A stretch of DNA of 64,000 nucleotides, taken from NCBI GenBank assembly GCA_012934845.2, contig WNNJ02000401.1, forward strand, positions 62,001 through 126,000, in the 5' to 3' direction. Both the position numbers and the translations under genes were made by a program. The notes beneath the pieces were generated by a model. It worked only from the letters and a program-made list of their open reading frames with translations, ran no database searches and was not told the origin of the DNA. How positions within the stretch are numbered: the first letter of the stretch is position 1; every line of letters starts with the position of its first letter. Of this stretch, positions 30,001 to 39,905 are shown piece by piece. This DNA comes from Pomphorhynchus laevis (lineage: Eukaryota > Acanthocephala > Palaeacanthocephala > Echinorhynchida > Pomphorhynchidae).

Positions 30001-31156
30001 TTCTCAGCCATCTTCCCGCTCTTAGCTCAGGCGAACCACAACTTGACCATGTTTTTTGAGATATTACAGACAACATTGCTCCCGTATCAAACTCCATTTC
30101 CACTTGAACTCCGTTTATTCTCACTTCCAATGTCGGTCCCAGGATATGGTCCCTTCGACAAACGTTTTGAATTTCGAGAAAAGCCAACTCTACAGCCTTA
30201 TTATCACCATTCTCGTCTGATATCAACTGATGAATATTTTGTAGTGCTACCTTGCAGCATCGACGAATATGACCTATCTTACCACAACGGTGACATTTTA
30301 CGTTCTTAGCCCAACACTGTTGCTCATTTACGTGATTTGAACCATTACATCGTGTACAACGAGGCATGGAATTTTTATTCCATTGTGATCGACGTCCAGC
30401 ACTTAATTTATTAACATGCGAAATTTCAACATCCTTTTTCGAGTCATTTGCATAATTCGAGCTGGTTTCCGTCGCTAACAAGTGCTTAGTAGCTTGTGTC
30501 ATTTCCCAATTAGAAGCAATCCTAATTACATCGTCTAACGTAGGATTGTCTAATCGTAATAGACTCATACGTATTTCCTCGATTGGAGTATATGCAATTA
30601 CCAGATCTCTCAATCTGTCGTCGATTGCTTGCTGTTCGGTTTGAATGGATTGATCGAAAAACGAACACTTACTAGCCAGGCCCCTTGCTTCCGCTATCCA
30701 ATCTTTATGTGACTGATTGGCTTTTTGTCGACATTGCGTAAATTCGAATCTGGCTGCAACTATATGCATCGGCTTTTTAAAATGACGATCGAGTTCCTTA
30801 ATAATCATCTCGAAAGTAATGTCCTCTTTTTCGAAAGACGGAATCAATTGTCCAACCAAGCGAAAAATTTCTTGACCACAACTGGACAGTAAGAATTGTT
30901 TTTGTCGCATCTGTGAATCAACTCTGTGCATGCCCAAAAAATTCTTCAGTTGAATCCCGTAATCAATCCACTTATCGTGATCTGCATTGAAATGCTGAAA
31001 CGCCGGTATATTGCAATCCTTATTGGGATTTTCACGATTTTGCAGACTTTCCATCAACTTCGTCAATGTACGTTGTTGTTCCCATACAATTTTCATAATG
31101 TCGTTCGACGAAAATTTTGAACCACCCTCGTCGCCAATTGTTGTGTTTTCAGACAT
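27002..31156 (-). CDS. Gag-Pol polyprotein of Ty3/gypsy retrotransposon
   Basis: 1384 residues without interruption. The Gag region is followed by two zinc knuckles (C267-x2-C-x4-H-x5-C281 and C288-x2-C-x4-H-x4-C301). The aspartic protease has EFDTGA at 355-360. RT runs about 500-710 with LYSVLDLKDAYSQ and the VYLDDVVV active site (649-652). RNase H has YCDACERGLGAVL from 796. Integrase has an HHCC finger (H1019, H1022, C1052, C1055) and catalytic D1083, D1137 and E1173, i.e. D,D(35)E. All catalytic residues are present. Gag and Pol are in one frame, with no slippage needed. The ATG lies 18 nt inside the 5' LTR, so the first codons and the primer-binding site are both coding. It copies its RNA into DNA and integrates it. 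Confidence 0.95.
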   Translation of the reverse strand: MSENTTIGDEGGSKFSSNDIMKIVWEQQRTLTKLMESLQNRENPNKDCNIPAFQHFNADHDKWIDYGIQLKNFLGMHRVDSQMRQKQFLLSSCGQEIFRLVGQLIPSFEKEDITFEMIIKELDRHFKKPMHIVAARFEFTQCRQKANQSHKDWIAEARGLASKCSFFDQSIQTEQQAIDDRLRDLVIAYTPIEEIRMSLLRLDNPTLDDVIRIASNWEMTQATKHLLATETSSNYANDSKKDVEISHVNKLSAGRRSQWNKNSMPRCTRCNGSNHVNEQQCWAKNVKCHRCGKIGHIRRCCKVALQNIHQLISDENGDNKAVELAFLEIQNVCRRDHILGPTLEVRINGVQVEMEFDTGAMLSVISQKTWSSCGSPELRAGRWLRSFGGGLIKSIGQCQVTVELDNVAKLLNVEVVYETEKSLFGQPWIEAFNMSLPRQVRSRPRAINQLNLNQQGASDLNHMLLRFKELFNEDLGNIKDLEIKLQVDPSAIARCIPARRVPLPLKPKIEEELKRLLSNGTLEQVDSNCNYIEWASPIVSVLKKDNSIRLCADFKATINPYLNCDCFELPTFEEILSKIAGGTLYSVLDLKDAYSQMKVHQDSRKYLTISTPFGYYQYRRLPFGLSIAPILFQRYMNQLLGTIPGVAVYLDDVVVAGETRSEHIDRLRSVMTRLLNAGIRVKREKCLFLQEQVKFLGHVLDKGMVKVDPEKVDTIQNICPPSNPKELRTFLGTIGFLERFIPHLRSQCADLYSLTGVRANWNWTDRHQSQFELVKQSMLKPKILIPYDGKSNLKLYCDACERGLGAVLLQETKNNRYLPIAYASRKLSSAEINYSQIDREALALIFGVNKFRYFLLGRKFVLITDHKPLKYIFGNQRNLPKIANQRLVRWALLLSQFDYELECIPGKDNIIADVLSRFPCQGLDCAETSGTNDICVNLLCEDTPLLSATAIREATKQDLILKKVTQYVSIGWPNKVTDSNIHYYSTRRNELSFENGILLLGARVLIPTSLRETVLRALHAGHPGIVAMKSLSRYYVWWPGLDADIERSVQNCNDCQRFRNNEPNHPLHNWPVPSDIWTRIHVDFAGPSQQEYYFVVQCALSKWPEVIKMQCTSAHSTIKVLREIFARNGVPEELVSDNGPPFQSSEFANFLQSNGVKHVRVSPYHPRSNGLAERFIQVLKNKVIRPYNIHDRPKRLQQFLLSYRNTPHSATGKPPSIVFTGHRLTTLFDRLKPNLRSTLEGYQANNKIHFDKKSKPREFYSGEKVWYRQKSNEPWSAGEIEKRSNWTSYVVSNADQNYRLHADMLRKGEGIENREITNDADNDQEKMNSTLSQRIEITSDQSPLTITNSADEKNLEHDNCHRQLPRRSERVRKVPVRYGWNVAY
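31121..31136 (-). other. Primer-binding site, overlapping the Gag coding sequence
   Basis: Two bases after the 5' LTR, the minus strand reads TGGCGACGAGGGTGGT. TGG complements the CCA end of a tRNA. The bases are also codons of the Gag N terminus (I-G-D-E-G-G). The priming tRNA is not identified. Confidence 0.75.
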
Positions 31157-31330
31157 TGCAAAGCAAACGCTAACGTTTTTTAATTTTTAGTACAAACAAA
31201 ACACCAGCGTTCAGAAACAGTCGCTATCCGACATATATAGTCAAAATACAAAGGCATACCGCCAAGCACATTGCTGCCAGTGATAATCGTCATTGCCATA
31301 CATTTGCAGTGTGTTCGTTCATACACAACA
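31139..31330 (-). repeat. 5' LTR (192 bp) containing the gag start codon
   Basis: Same sequence as 26781-26972. It provides the promoter for the element's RNA. The first 18 nt of the Gag-Pol frame (31139-31156) fall within it. Confidence 0.95.
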
Positions 31331-31335
31331 CTTTT

Positions 31336-31911
31336 CTTCTTTGAATAATTGATTATGATTTTTTATATTCACATTTGCATATTTATGTGCTAAAATTTAT
31401 TAATTCCACTCCCGTGTAATCAATAATATATATAAACAGCATGTTATGAATTTATTGTAATTTGCTCTTTGTCAATTTTACTTTAAGATTGTGGTAATTT
31501 TAACTACTTTCATATTAACAACGATGACATTATGGAAAAATATTAGATTGTATTTCTATCAACTTTATTGTATATTGTTTGATTGAATTCGGTTGGTTTT
31601 TCGATTACGCAAACAATTTGTGTCATTTAAATATCAAATATTAAAATGTAAAATTCATATCAAATGTAAAATTCGATCTATCGCTAATAATATGCAAAAT
31701 ACATCATATTTCTGTTATAAAACTTGTATAAAATATTTCTTTCAGTTAAAACTCTATTACTACTATGTGGTCAAGTAAATGTTTTTGTTTAACGTTGTTA
31801 AATCTAGAGTAAGAAAAGTTGCCGACTGAGAACAATCTGGATTGTTTTATTATGTATTCTTCGAAATATATTATTTTTCTAAAATATTGATTGTCTTTAT
31901 TCTGTGTAAAG
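31336..31911. other. AT-rich intronic DNA, no gene seen
   Basis: Short open frames only. Ends in the pyrimidine tract of the next LRR exon. Confidence 0.4.
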
Positions 31912-31983
31912 GTCGATTCTTGGTTCAAATGTTACATCCATGAATTTTCTCTGTCGCGTTTATGCTCCTTACCTTGTACATCT
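31912..31983 (+). CDS. LRR exon (72 nt, phase 2-2), first of a close pair
   Basis: Acceptor tctgtgtaaAG and donor GTAAAT enclose exactly 72 nt: SILGSNVTSMNFLCRVYAPY then LVHL. Asn is one position late relative to the consensus, but length, phase and ending fit. Only a 50-nt intron separates it from the next LRR exon. Confidence 0.65.
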
Positions 31984-32033
31984 GTAAATAAGCATATTAT
32001 CAGTAAACCTTTATTATATGCTTTAAATTGTAG

Positions 32034-32105
32034 TTCACTTTCTGGCAACATAATTGAAGAATTGAATTTCGCTATATTTAAATTGATTCCCAATGTCCAA
32101 TATTT
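32034..32105 (+). CDS. LRR exon (72 nt, phase 2-2), second of a close pair
   Basis: Acceptor attgtAG and donor GTAAGT. 23 codons: SLSGNIIEELNFAIFKLIPN then VQYL. LSGN-x-I-x-x-L, F-K-L-I-P and V-x-Y-L make it one of the best repeats. Confidence 0.85.
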
Positions 32106-32764
32106 GTAAGTACATATTTTTAAATACGTGTTGTTTCAAATATTGTATTTAAAAATGATTGTTTTAATGCAACATTCGTTTCCGATCTATTTGAACTACA
32201 TTGAGACACATTTTTGAACTATTCTAACTGAGGTATTTGATTTTATATTAATTAAATATATAATATTATTTTGAAATATATCTAGTATATTTTCACTAAA
32301 TTAAATATTTTGATTTAATATCTTCGCATAATCTATAATACGGGAGTTTTCTTCTCCAATATAAGTGGAATTCTTAAAATAACAGAAGTAAACTGGAATT
32401 TTATAATTCCAGCATCTAGCAAGTTCGTTAATCAGCATAATTTCAATATAAGCTGGTATATACGAACTCATTTACGATTGAAGATAGTAACGACTTAATT
32501 AGTAAGATTTCAAGCTTTATTACGAAATAAAAATTATATAGCTTTGATGTAAAAGATCGTTTAACAAACATTCCAATATGATAAGTTTTGTGACACATTG
32601 AATCAAGATAGAAAGCTTTATCTGAATGCTCACTTTAGGGTAATATTATTCTGATTATAATATTATCTTAATTTTATAATATTATTCTTGATCTGATTAG
32701 TCTGAGTTTACTTAATAAAATACATTAATCTCATTCATTTTGATGACGTTTTTATTGTATTAAA

Positions 32765-33040
32765 ATTTGAGTTTAATATGCTCTAGGACAGAGGTAGAAC
32801 ATTAATCAAATTTTGGTTATATCAGAATATCTATGAAACAATAAATATGAAATAGAGCATGTATTTGGCCCCGCTGCTATGTTGGGTAGAGGAACAGGGG
32901 CCGAAATCTGATAACACAGCAGTTTCTCCTGAAAAATTTGAGTTTAATTTGCTCTGGGACAGAGGTTGAACATTTATCCAATTTAGATTATATCAGAATA
33001 TCTATGAAGCAATAAATATGAAATAGAATATAATATGCCA
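32765..33040 (+). repeat. 97-bp direct duplication flanking a hairpin repeat
   Basis: 32765-32860 and 32937-33033 are about 90% identical (AATTTGAGTTTAAT, ATATCAGAATATCTATGAA, AATATGAAATAGA). Between them is a hairpin unit (GGCCCC...GGGGCC, CTGCTATGTT with AACACAGCAG). Related hairpin units, some truncated, lie near 46.0, 47.64 and 54.15 kb. Confidence 0.6.
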
Positions 33041-33378
33041 AATTTTGTATATACTCTATTCAACTTTTTGCACATATTTTCTGTGGCATCATAAGTTTTA
33101 CTCATTTTTCTTTTATTCTTCATATCTATACAAGGAAATTTAAAGGAAATACTTTATTCGGTTAAATGCATTATACATGAATAATGCTCGAACTGGTAAG
33201 AGTTAATCACATCTCTTAGTGGATTATAATTTTGCACTGACAGTTTAAATTTGGATTTGACTTTGTGAATATAAACAAATGAATTTTTGCATTTAATCGC
33301 TTCAAATACCCTAAACTATTAAAAAATATAAATTGTAAACCTTTTGATTATGTATTCAATGTATTTGACTTTGTGTAG

Positions 33379-33450
33379 AAACTTATCATTCAATCGGATA
33401 TTGACGATAACCAAAGCACAACTGCCCGAAACATATAACTTGAAATCTTT
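33379..33450 (+). CDS. LRR exon (72 nt, phase 2-2)
   Basis: Acceptor ttgtgtAG and donor GTAAGT are exactly 72 nt apart: NLSFNRILTITKAQLPETYN then LKSL. LSFN and the L-x-x-L ending match the consensus. The second half lacks the usual Phe. Confidence 0.85.
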
Positions 33451-33529
33451 GTAAGTTTGCAGCTTTTAAGTTAAATCTATTCAAATTAGCTTGATTATTT
33501 GTTCACATATATTATTTTCTGTATTAGCA

Positions 33530-34290
33530 TGGGACTAAATTGATTCACGCATACAAAATACAATTAAATAAAATACTTTAGATCAATAATGTTTATGTAT
33601 CGCCATAATATGCAATAATATCAATCACCTTAAGAAACATTTAAATAATTTAATTGATACATATCGTCTGGAAATTATAACAGTTTAAAATTATATTCAA
33701 AATTAAAAATAAACAGTTTTGATCATGCAGGGATCTCATCGTATATTTGATTGCAATCATGTGTTTTCCGTTATTTTAAGTTTTGAATGAATAATATGTT
33801 TTTATATTTTTTAAAGGAAGAACAAATCTTTAGAACATGAAGGGTGTTTCAGTAAATGGTAATATTAGACCAATAATATCCTACTGATTTAGAGAATTAT
33901 TGAATTTGAATTGGGATATAAATGTTCTGTGTGTTGGGAGCTCATTGTATCTAAAGGATGAACGAATGTTTAGACTGCAAAAGGTTGTTTCAGTTAATAA
34001 TTTTGGTAGACCAATAAAATATGCTCTTTTAAGTAATTTAAATTTGAAGATTTTTGATTCAAATATTGACAAATTATTTCTGGTTTTGTTTTTAAATTTC
34101 CATCTTTGTGTTTTTAAATTTTATTTGTTCTGATGTTTTTATTTTCAATCTTATAATTTCCAACATTTCATTTTTATTTTTATACTAATTTTTTATGTTT
34201 TTTTGTAGTTTCTTTATTTTTTGATTTTGGTTTTGATTTGGTTTCAACATATCAAGATTTACGTTGGGACTCTATTATTACGCACTTACA
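33530..34290. other. AT-rich intronic DNA, no gene seen
   Basis: A few short open frames, none resembling a known protein or an LRR exon. Confidence 0.4.
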
Positions 34291-34299
34291 AAACGTGCT

Positions 34300-35800
34300 T
34301 AAACATTTAGATATTTCATCGATTACAATATTGTGACGGTCAAAATTAAATCATCCATTCGGGCATGAGAGGGCATCCGTTATATCAAATCTGGCAGCTC
34401 TAGGGCACTTATTTGTCATGGGATTTTGTTGCCAGCTATATCGCACTGCAATAGCGTCTTGAAACTCCCTTGAAATTAGGAATGTATCCCCTGGATCATA
34501 CATTGAACTCAGCCATGCCTATGCTTCCGCTGTACTGGCGTCTTTAAGAATCGAAGCAAGATCTCTATCCGAGGATTGGATAATATCTAATAAAATTTAA
34601 GCCAATTTGCAAAAATTGGTCTATCGATTGTGGCTCAGCAAATCTCGTCGATATTGCAGAAGAACATATTGTTGACAATCATTCCCATTAAGCTCAAACA
34701 TCCTTAACGAGTTCACATGATCTACATTTCCTCTTTCGGTTTGGTTATAAATTCCGAGTCTACCAAATTTGAACCGAAGTGTAATCAGTACTTTATCTTC
34801 TTCTCCAACCGGTCCGGTACCTAACTGATAAGGTAAAAAGTGCTCGAACAACAACGAACGAAGGTTTTCAACCAAGCGCTTGTTGTTTTTGTAAGTTCTG
34901 AATATATAAGTCTGTCCGTGTTGAAAGGCCTTTGTCAATAGAATGTAGGCTAAGAATGCATTGATTGATGCCATATCATGAAGCTGATCAAGTGACTTCC
35001 AATCGTCGACCGTTTCTTAAACTCGTGACTTCATGTATTCACCGGTCACAATAAATCTTCCTATGTATTTCGCAGCATCTTTATATAAAGACGTTATCAT
35101 CCGCAAATCCTTTTAGACTAATCCCAAGCTCTACGCCGTGTGTCATAATTATGCATTTTGTAGGATTAACGAGGTATCCATAATACGGGCCTAACTGCTT
35201 TACACATTCCTAAACTTTTATGATGTCATCGATTTTTTCAAAACATGTCCCATCGTTTGCAAATTAGCAGTGGGTATTTCCAGATGCAATCTTGCTCAAT
35301 ATGTCAATTAGGGGCATTGATGCAGCATCGTAAGCAGCCATGATCTAGCGAATCTCCTTGTGTGAATCCTTAGGCAGGCAAAAGCGAAATATCATCGACA
35401 GTGAGAATAAATGGTTGTCCATGATTGTTATTTAATATCGTCGATAAAGCTGAACATTTATGTTTCATGTTTGTTCAAGCCATTTCATTACTAACACAAT
35501 TAAATGTGTTTCTTGCATCTAACAATAGCACACAATAGTCGACTGATTTTTCAAACGCCATTCGGACTGAATGGACAGCGATTATGGTACCACATTGGTG
35601 TCCCTCGCATAGTTGCAAACTTCCACACACTGATATCAGATCATATTTTATGTGTGAAATCAAAGCACGACCAACTATTCTCCTCACTACCTCACAGATT
35701 CCAATTGGACTGACACCAGGAATATTGTTTAATGGAATTAAACGGCTTGCAGTATATGATTGTATATGCTGACAGAAGCCAACGTGTTAATAGGATGAAG
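34300..35800 (-). pseudogene. Decayed LINE: RT and C-terminal region (fourth LINE family)
   Basis: In element order: LRR-like RT start MRRIVGRALISHIKYDLISV, LQLCEGHQCGTIIAVHSVRM, LLLDARNTFNCVSNEMA (palm Asp block, A-F-N), GFTQGDS and FANDG in place of YADD. Next come GPYYGYLVNPTKCIIM, a thumb region (FQHGQTYIFRTYKNNKRLVE, FKFGRLGIYNQTE) and AWLSSMYDPGDTFLISREFQ with ALSCPNG near 34370. Several stops and shifts; the active-site Asp is Asn. Similar proteins, with an LRRIxGK start and an ALSCxxGG Cys motif, are common in invertebrate genomes. Confidence 0.7.
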
Positions 35801-36054
35801 CTCTCTTTGCTTCTGAAACACGGTAATACAATCAATTTCAGTTCACAATGACAATATAAAAAGGTTGAAAGCCTTTTTTATATTTGATTTGATCTTATGT
35901 TTAATTTACGACTAATAGGTAGTAATAATTACAAAAGTAGCAATTACTCAATGTTTAAATATTATAAAAAATGTTATAAAAAAGACAAATATTTATATAT
36001 TTAAAATGAAAGTTCACTTCAAATTATAGTAAATATTTTACCAAATGTTTGTAG

Positions 36055-36126
36055 GGATTTAAGAGGCAACGGAATTCAGTTAATTTCAGATTTTGTCTAT
36101 CTATTTAAGAAGTCTACGGATTATCT
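36055..36126 (+). CDS. LRR exon (72 nt, phase 2-2)
   Basis: Acceptor tttgtAG and donor GTAAGT: DLRGNGIQLISDFVYLFKKS then TDYL. The L-R-G-N-x-I-x-x-I-x-x-x-F pattern is clear. Confidence 0.85.
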
Positions 36127-36129
36127 GTA

Positions 36130-37262
36130 AGTTAAATATAAAATGTTTACAAAATACAATTAAAAAAATTTATTTTGCAAATGTCTTTCGAATTTTCATA
36201 ACATTAATCAATTATTTAATGGGGATGTTATGCTCAAATGAGGATTTATATGATTTCAATAAGGATTTCAATATTGATGATTTGAAGTTTCAAAATACTT
36301 TTAATTTGCGATATGAAGAAGATATCGCTTTATTCCAGCAATTGCGACAAAGTTGATGATCTTGATGTTCATCGTTTTTTTAAATGTCGATAAAAGGATC
36401 ACATTAATTAAAATCATATGACTTTGCTTGATCATCTATCAACTTTATTATCTTTTTGCTATCAACATCTTGTGGCGTGTGCTGACTTGACCACAAATCT
36501 GATTTTGGTCGCTGGTGTGTGTATGCTCACTTAAATATTAGTTTATTCTTAAAAAAACTGATAATTAAATTACCTGTGTTCAAATTTATCATCATCAACA
36601 CAACGAAATAAACTGTAATTATAGTTTTAAATAGCAATCAAGTCATGTGCTTTAAGTTGTGCCGTCCTTCATTATGCAACTGAAATAGAGCACTAATTAA
36701 ATAGCTAATTAATTCACTAATTAATTAACCATAATTAACTTTCGTTAACTTTATAGTCTTTCAGGAAACAAAAATGTCTTTTAATCACATATGATTTACT
36801 GTTGAGTCATTTCTTTGTTTCTATGTACAATTGTAATTTCAAAATACAATGAAATAACATTGTAGTCTATATATCTGCTTTCATGCTAGCTAAATAGATA
36901 CATTTTATTAAAATACGTTTAAAATTATGTGGTTGTACCAATTATACCAGTTAATTCAATTTATTACCTATAGATCGATGACAATTTCATTTATGAATTA
37001 CTATTTTATTACATCTATTTTCTTTTGTTAGTTCAGTATTTTAAATCTTTGTTCGTTATTGTTTTAATGATGGATTGTATTTCATCATTGAATTGTATTT
37101 CATCATTGAATTGTATTTCATTGATGTAATAATACAATTGAGAAATCGGTATTTCTAAGTTTCGTTCCTTTTTGTTTTTATTTTATAAAATAGTAGATGC
37201 TTTATATAGCAATGATGTAATTATACATTCCAGAAATTTCAGCAAAGATTTATTTTTCACAG
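36130..37262. other. AT-rich intronic DNA, no gene seen
   Basis: Contains a short tandem ATTGTATTTCATCATTGA repeat (37075-37125). No other structure is apparent. Confidence 0.4.
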
Positions 37263-37340
37263 TAATATAAATCAAAATTACAATCCGACCGAAATACAAT
37301 TTGCCAATTATCTGGACAATTTGTTAACTAGAGAATCTTT
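37263..37340 (+). CDS. LRR exon (78 nt, phase 2-2)
   Basis: Acceptor tttttcacAG and donor GTAAGT: NINQNYNPTEIQFANYLDNL then LTRESL, 26 residues. It is two residues longer than the standard repeat but keeps the phase, the Asn ladder and the Leu-rich second half. Confidence 0.7.
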
Positions 37341-37714
37341 GTAAGTAATTCATACAGCGTCAAGTTTTATTCTATTAAAGATATAATTCCTATAATTACG
37401 TCTGAACATGTTTTTTCAACATTAGAGGATGTTTTTTATTCTTATCTTTTTATCCGGGTTCATATTCAATTAAATTTTATTATAAAATAATTTTTTATTA
37501 ATTCTTTAACAAAAAATATTATTTTTAATTTTTAATTCTTTTATATATTACGCTTTTGCTAGTTAAATGATTTGATTTTACATTTCATAATTACTACGTC
37601 GAGTCATTCTAATCCGAACATATTAAAGTAATATGCGTATAGCGAATTTCGCCCACGAAATTCTTTTTACTTTTTAAATGAGCTATTATAATTACAAAAT
37701 TTCTTTAAAGTTAA

Positions 37715-38278
37715 TATTTCAGTATTAATTCTACAAAGAATTTGTAGAACACAAACGGAATACATTTAAAAAAATATTAAAATACTTACGATTTTAGTAC
37801 ACTTTACACAAATCTAGATTTAGCAAATATTAAAGAAGCGTTAGAAAAATTAATTAATCTTATATTCGTAAATATATACATATATATGCTATAATAAGCG
37901 ACATGTATTTATTTAGACAAATAAAAGGTGTTCCAATGGGTGGTAATAGTAGCCCAATTATAGCTGACTTGCTTCTAAGCTTTATAGAATATGAATTTGT
38001 TCATAACTGTGTAAAAACTAAATCTAAATTATATAAATATATGAAATATATGTTTCGATACATTGATGATATATGTGTATTTAATTCTAATAATTTTTAT
38101 TCAATTAGTGAACACATTTATCCAGAAAGCCTTATTCTTAACAAAACCAATATTAATGATAAAGAAGGTATATATCTAAATATGAACATTAAATTAACAT
38201 CAATTAAAACTATTTTTAGTAATAGTATCTATCGTAAAGATGACATATTTAAATTTACAAGAAAAATATTTTTGTAAT
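37715..38278 (+). pseudogene. Penelope-like element RT fragment, C-terminal half (AT-rich family)
   Basis: It begins in sequence shared with 20510-20690 (SINSTK, YDFSTLYTNLDL region, now frameshifted) and opens at 37903 into QIKGVPMGGNSSPIIADLLL, MFRYIDDICVF (RT active site Y-I-D-D) and IFKFTRKIFL at its end. The 53.8-kb fragment starts with the same KFTR-x-IFL and continues, so the three fragments together cover one RT protein. Confidence 0.75.
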
Positions 38279-38339
38279 AACATATAACATACATATATAT
38301 GTTATGCTAACATCAACACTTGGGTCATCTAGATTTGGT

Positions 38340-38725
38340 TAAATAGCACTGTTATCGTAGATGCTCGCTATTTGTTCTGATCTACGACGTCTCTAATGAT
38401 AATATATTTACACATGTCACGATACTGCACAATGAAATTGCAAAATGTTTCGACAACAATGAGTTCCCTGTCATTATTCTTGGAAATAAGGTTGATCTAC
38501 TAGAATCTACAGTAAAACGACGAAACGACAAGATAGACAGCAATCACTTCGCCTTTTTTACTTTAAACAAGATATTGCTAATTTCGCTAGAAAGATAATG
38601 AAAGTCAAATATCTGGAATGTTCAGCGAAATATAATTAAAACATAACAAAAATACTGAAAGAAATGGCAACTATGCTTCAAGCCTACGAAAAATATGAAA
38701 TTAGAACCATGGCCTCTGAAAAAGA
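38340..38725 (+). pseudogene. Ras-superfamily small GTPase pseudogene (Rab-like), intronless
   Basis: One frame gives CYRRCSLFVLIYDVSNDNIF, THVTILHNEIAKCFDNNEFP and VIILGNKVDLLEST. The GNKVD at 38482-38496 is the guanine-specificity NKxD motif. After a frameshift near 38595, KYLECSAKYN supplies the SAK motif (38616-38630), then a TAA and ITKILKEMATMLQAYEKYE, the last GTPase helix. The P-loop and switch I half is missing. No introns are visible, so a retrocopy is likely. The nearest pattern is Rab7/Rab9-like, but I cannot fix the subfamily. PLE sequence lies directly on both sides. Confidence 0.7.
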
Positions 38726-38925
38726 TATACATATATATGTTATAATAACTATAACGCTTATTTAATAGACCTTAGAAAACTAGATATAATAATACAATGG
38801 AATTAACATAATCCTTAAATATTTTGATAAATCATTTTTTTTTAAAAGTAGGGGCATCCATATTTAGACAAATAAAAGGTGTTCCAAAAGGAGATAATAG
38901 TAGCCCAACTATAGCTTACTTATGA
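38726..38925 (+). pseudogene. Penelope-like element RT fragment (AT-rich family), second copy
   Basis: Shares AAAGATATACATATATATGT with 20665 and then FRQIKGVPKGDNSSPTIAYL with the 37.9-kb copy. It therefore spans the junction between the other two fragments and shows several copies exist. Confidence 0.65.
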
Positions 38926-39004
38926 CACAAAAGAATAATTGCTTTATCCGATTACATAGTGGCTTAATCTGATTGCTTAATCTGATTGATTAATCTGATT
39001 GCTT

Positions 39005-39205
39005 AATCTGATTGCATAGTTGCCATATTTACTCACATTTTCATATCTAAAGTTCATTTCAACTTCCACTACAATGACTGTACCAATTACTATATTCCTA
39101 TTCCAATTGCATATATTATATTCCAATTGCCATGTTACTCACATTTTCATATCTACCGTCCATTTCAACGTCTACTACAGTGACCGTAACAATCTGACCA
39201 TATTT
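39005..39205 (+). repeat. Two diverged tandem units of about 105 bp
   Basis: TTACTCACATTTTCATATCT followed by TTCATTTCAAC...ACTACA-TGAC-GTA occurs at 39028 and 39133. Preceded by GCTTAATCTGATT short repeats (38960-39010). Confidence 0.5.
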
Positions 39206-39229
39206 TACCATTACATTAAACTAAACATA

Positions 39230-39695
39230 CAAGATATGAAACTAAACAAGATATATCGAAGCGTTATTCGTCCCATTGCTCTTTATGGAGCAGAATGCTG
39301 GCCTATCACAAAGATAGCGGAACGTCGTCTCGCTGTCATGGAGACGAAGATGCTTCGATGGACAAGCGGTTTTAGTCTCCTAAATCGGGTTCGCAATGAT
39401 GATATTTACCGACGATACGGTGTGATGCCTATCAGTGAGAAAATGCTAGAAGCCCGTCTCCGCTGGTTTGGCCACACTCTACGGGCACATGACGGTTCCA
39501 TCGCAAAGGCAGGCTTGAAAATAGACTTTAAAGGCAAACGCCCCAAAGGACGACCAAGACAGATGGTCTGACCGTGCACAAGGACTAAGAATCTGACTAC
39601 ACCCTATCTGGCTTCGGATCGTTGCAAATGGAGGATGCGTTCCATGAGAGCCGACCCCGCCAACACACGGGAAAAAGGCTAAAGAAAAAGAAGAA
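39230..39695 (+). pseudogene. RTE-type LINE, 3' end of ORF2
   Basis: KIYRSVIRPIALYGAECWPI, ERRLAVMETKMLRWTSGFSL, EKMLEARLRWFGHTLRAHDG, GKRPKGRPRQ, and after a frameshift DRCKWRMRSMRADPANTREK. These are the conserved C-terminal blocks of RTE/BovB-clade ORF2 (Y-G-x-E-x-W, M-E-x-x-M-L-R-W, A-R-L-R-W-x-G-H, GRP). It is 5'-truncated and ends in an AAGAAG-rich tail (39685-39705), as RTE elements do. Confidence 0.85.
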
Positions 39696-39905
39696 GAAGA
39701 AGATTAAACTAAACACAAAATACAGATTTGTATATTTACGTGCTAGCTGTTGAGCATTATCCATTAACCTAAAATGCGGGATTTGAGGTGGATTCATAAT
39801 TATTTTTAATAAGGCAAGATAAGAATTCCACATTGACCTAAAGCATCGATACTCACAGATGCTTGGATGCCCAGTATAGGCTTGCATTAACTTCAAAAAC
39901 ATAGA

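Larger units (their letters stand above)
26781..31330 (-). mobile_element. Intact Ty3/gypsy LTR retrotransposon with 5-bp target-site duplication
   Basis: A 4550-bp element on the minus strand: two 192-bp LTRs with no difference between them, one uninterrupted Gag-Pol frame, a primer-binding site and a polypurine tract. It is flanked by CTTTT on both sides (26776-26780 and 31331-31335). Identical LTRs and an open frame mean a recent insertion, potentially still mobile. It lies within a long intron of the LRR gene, antisense to it. No envelope gene is present. Confidence 0.95.

Noticed and set aside
28215-31120. + strand open frames of 60-148 codons across the gypsy element
   Set aside because: Antisense shadows of the intact Gag-Pol frame.
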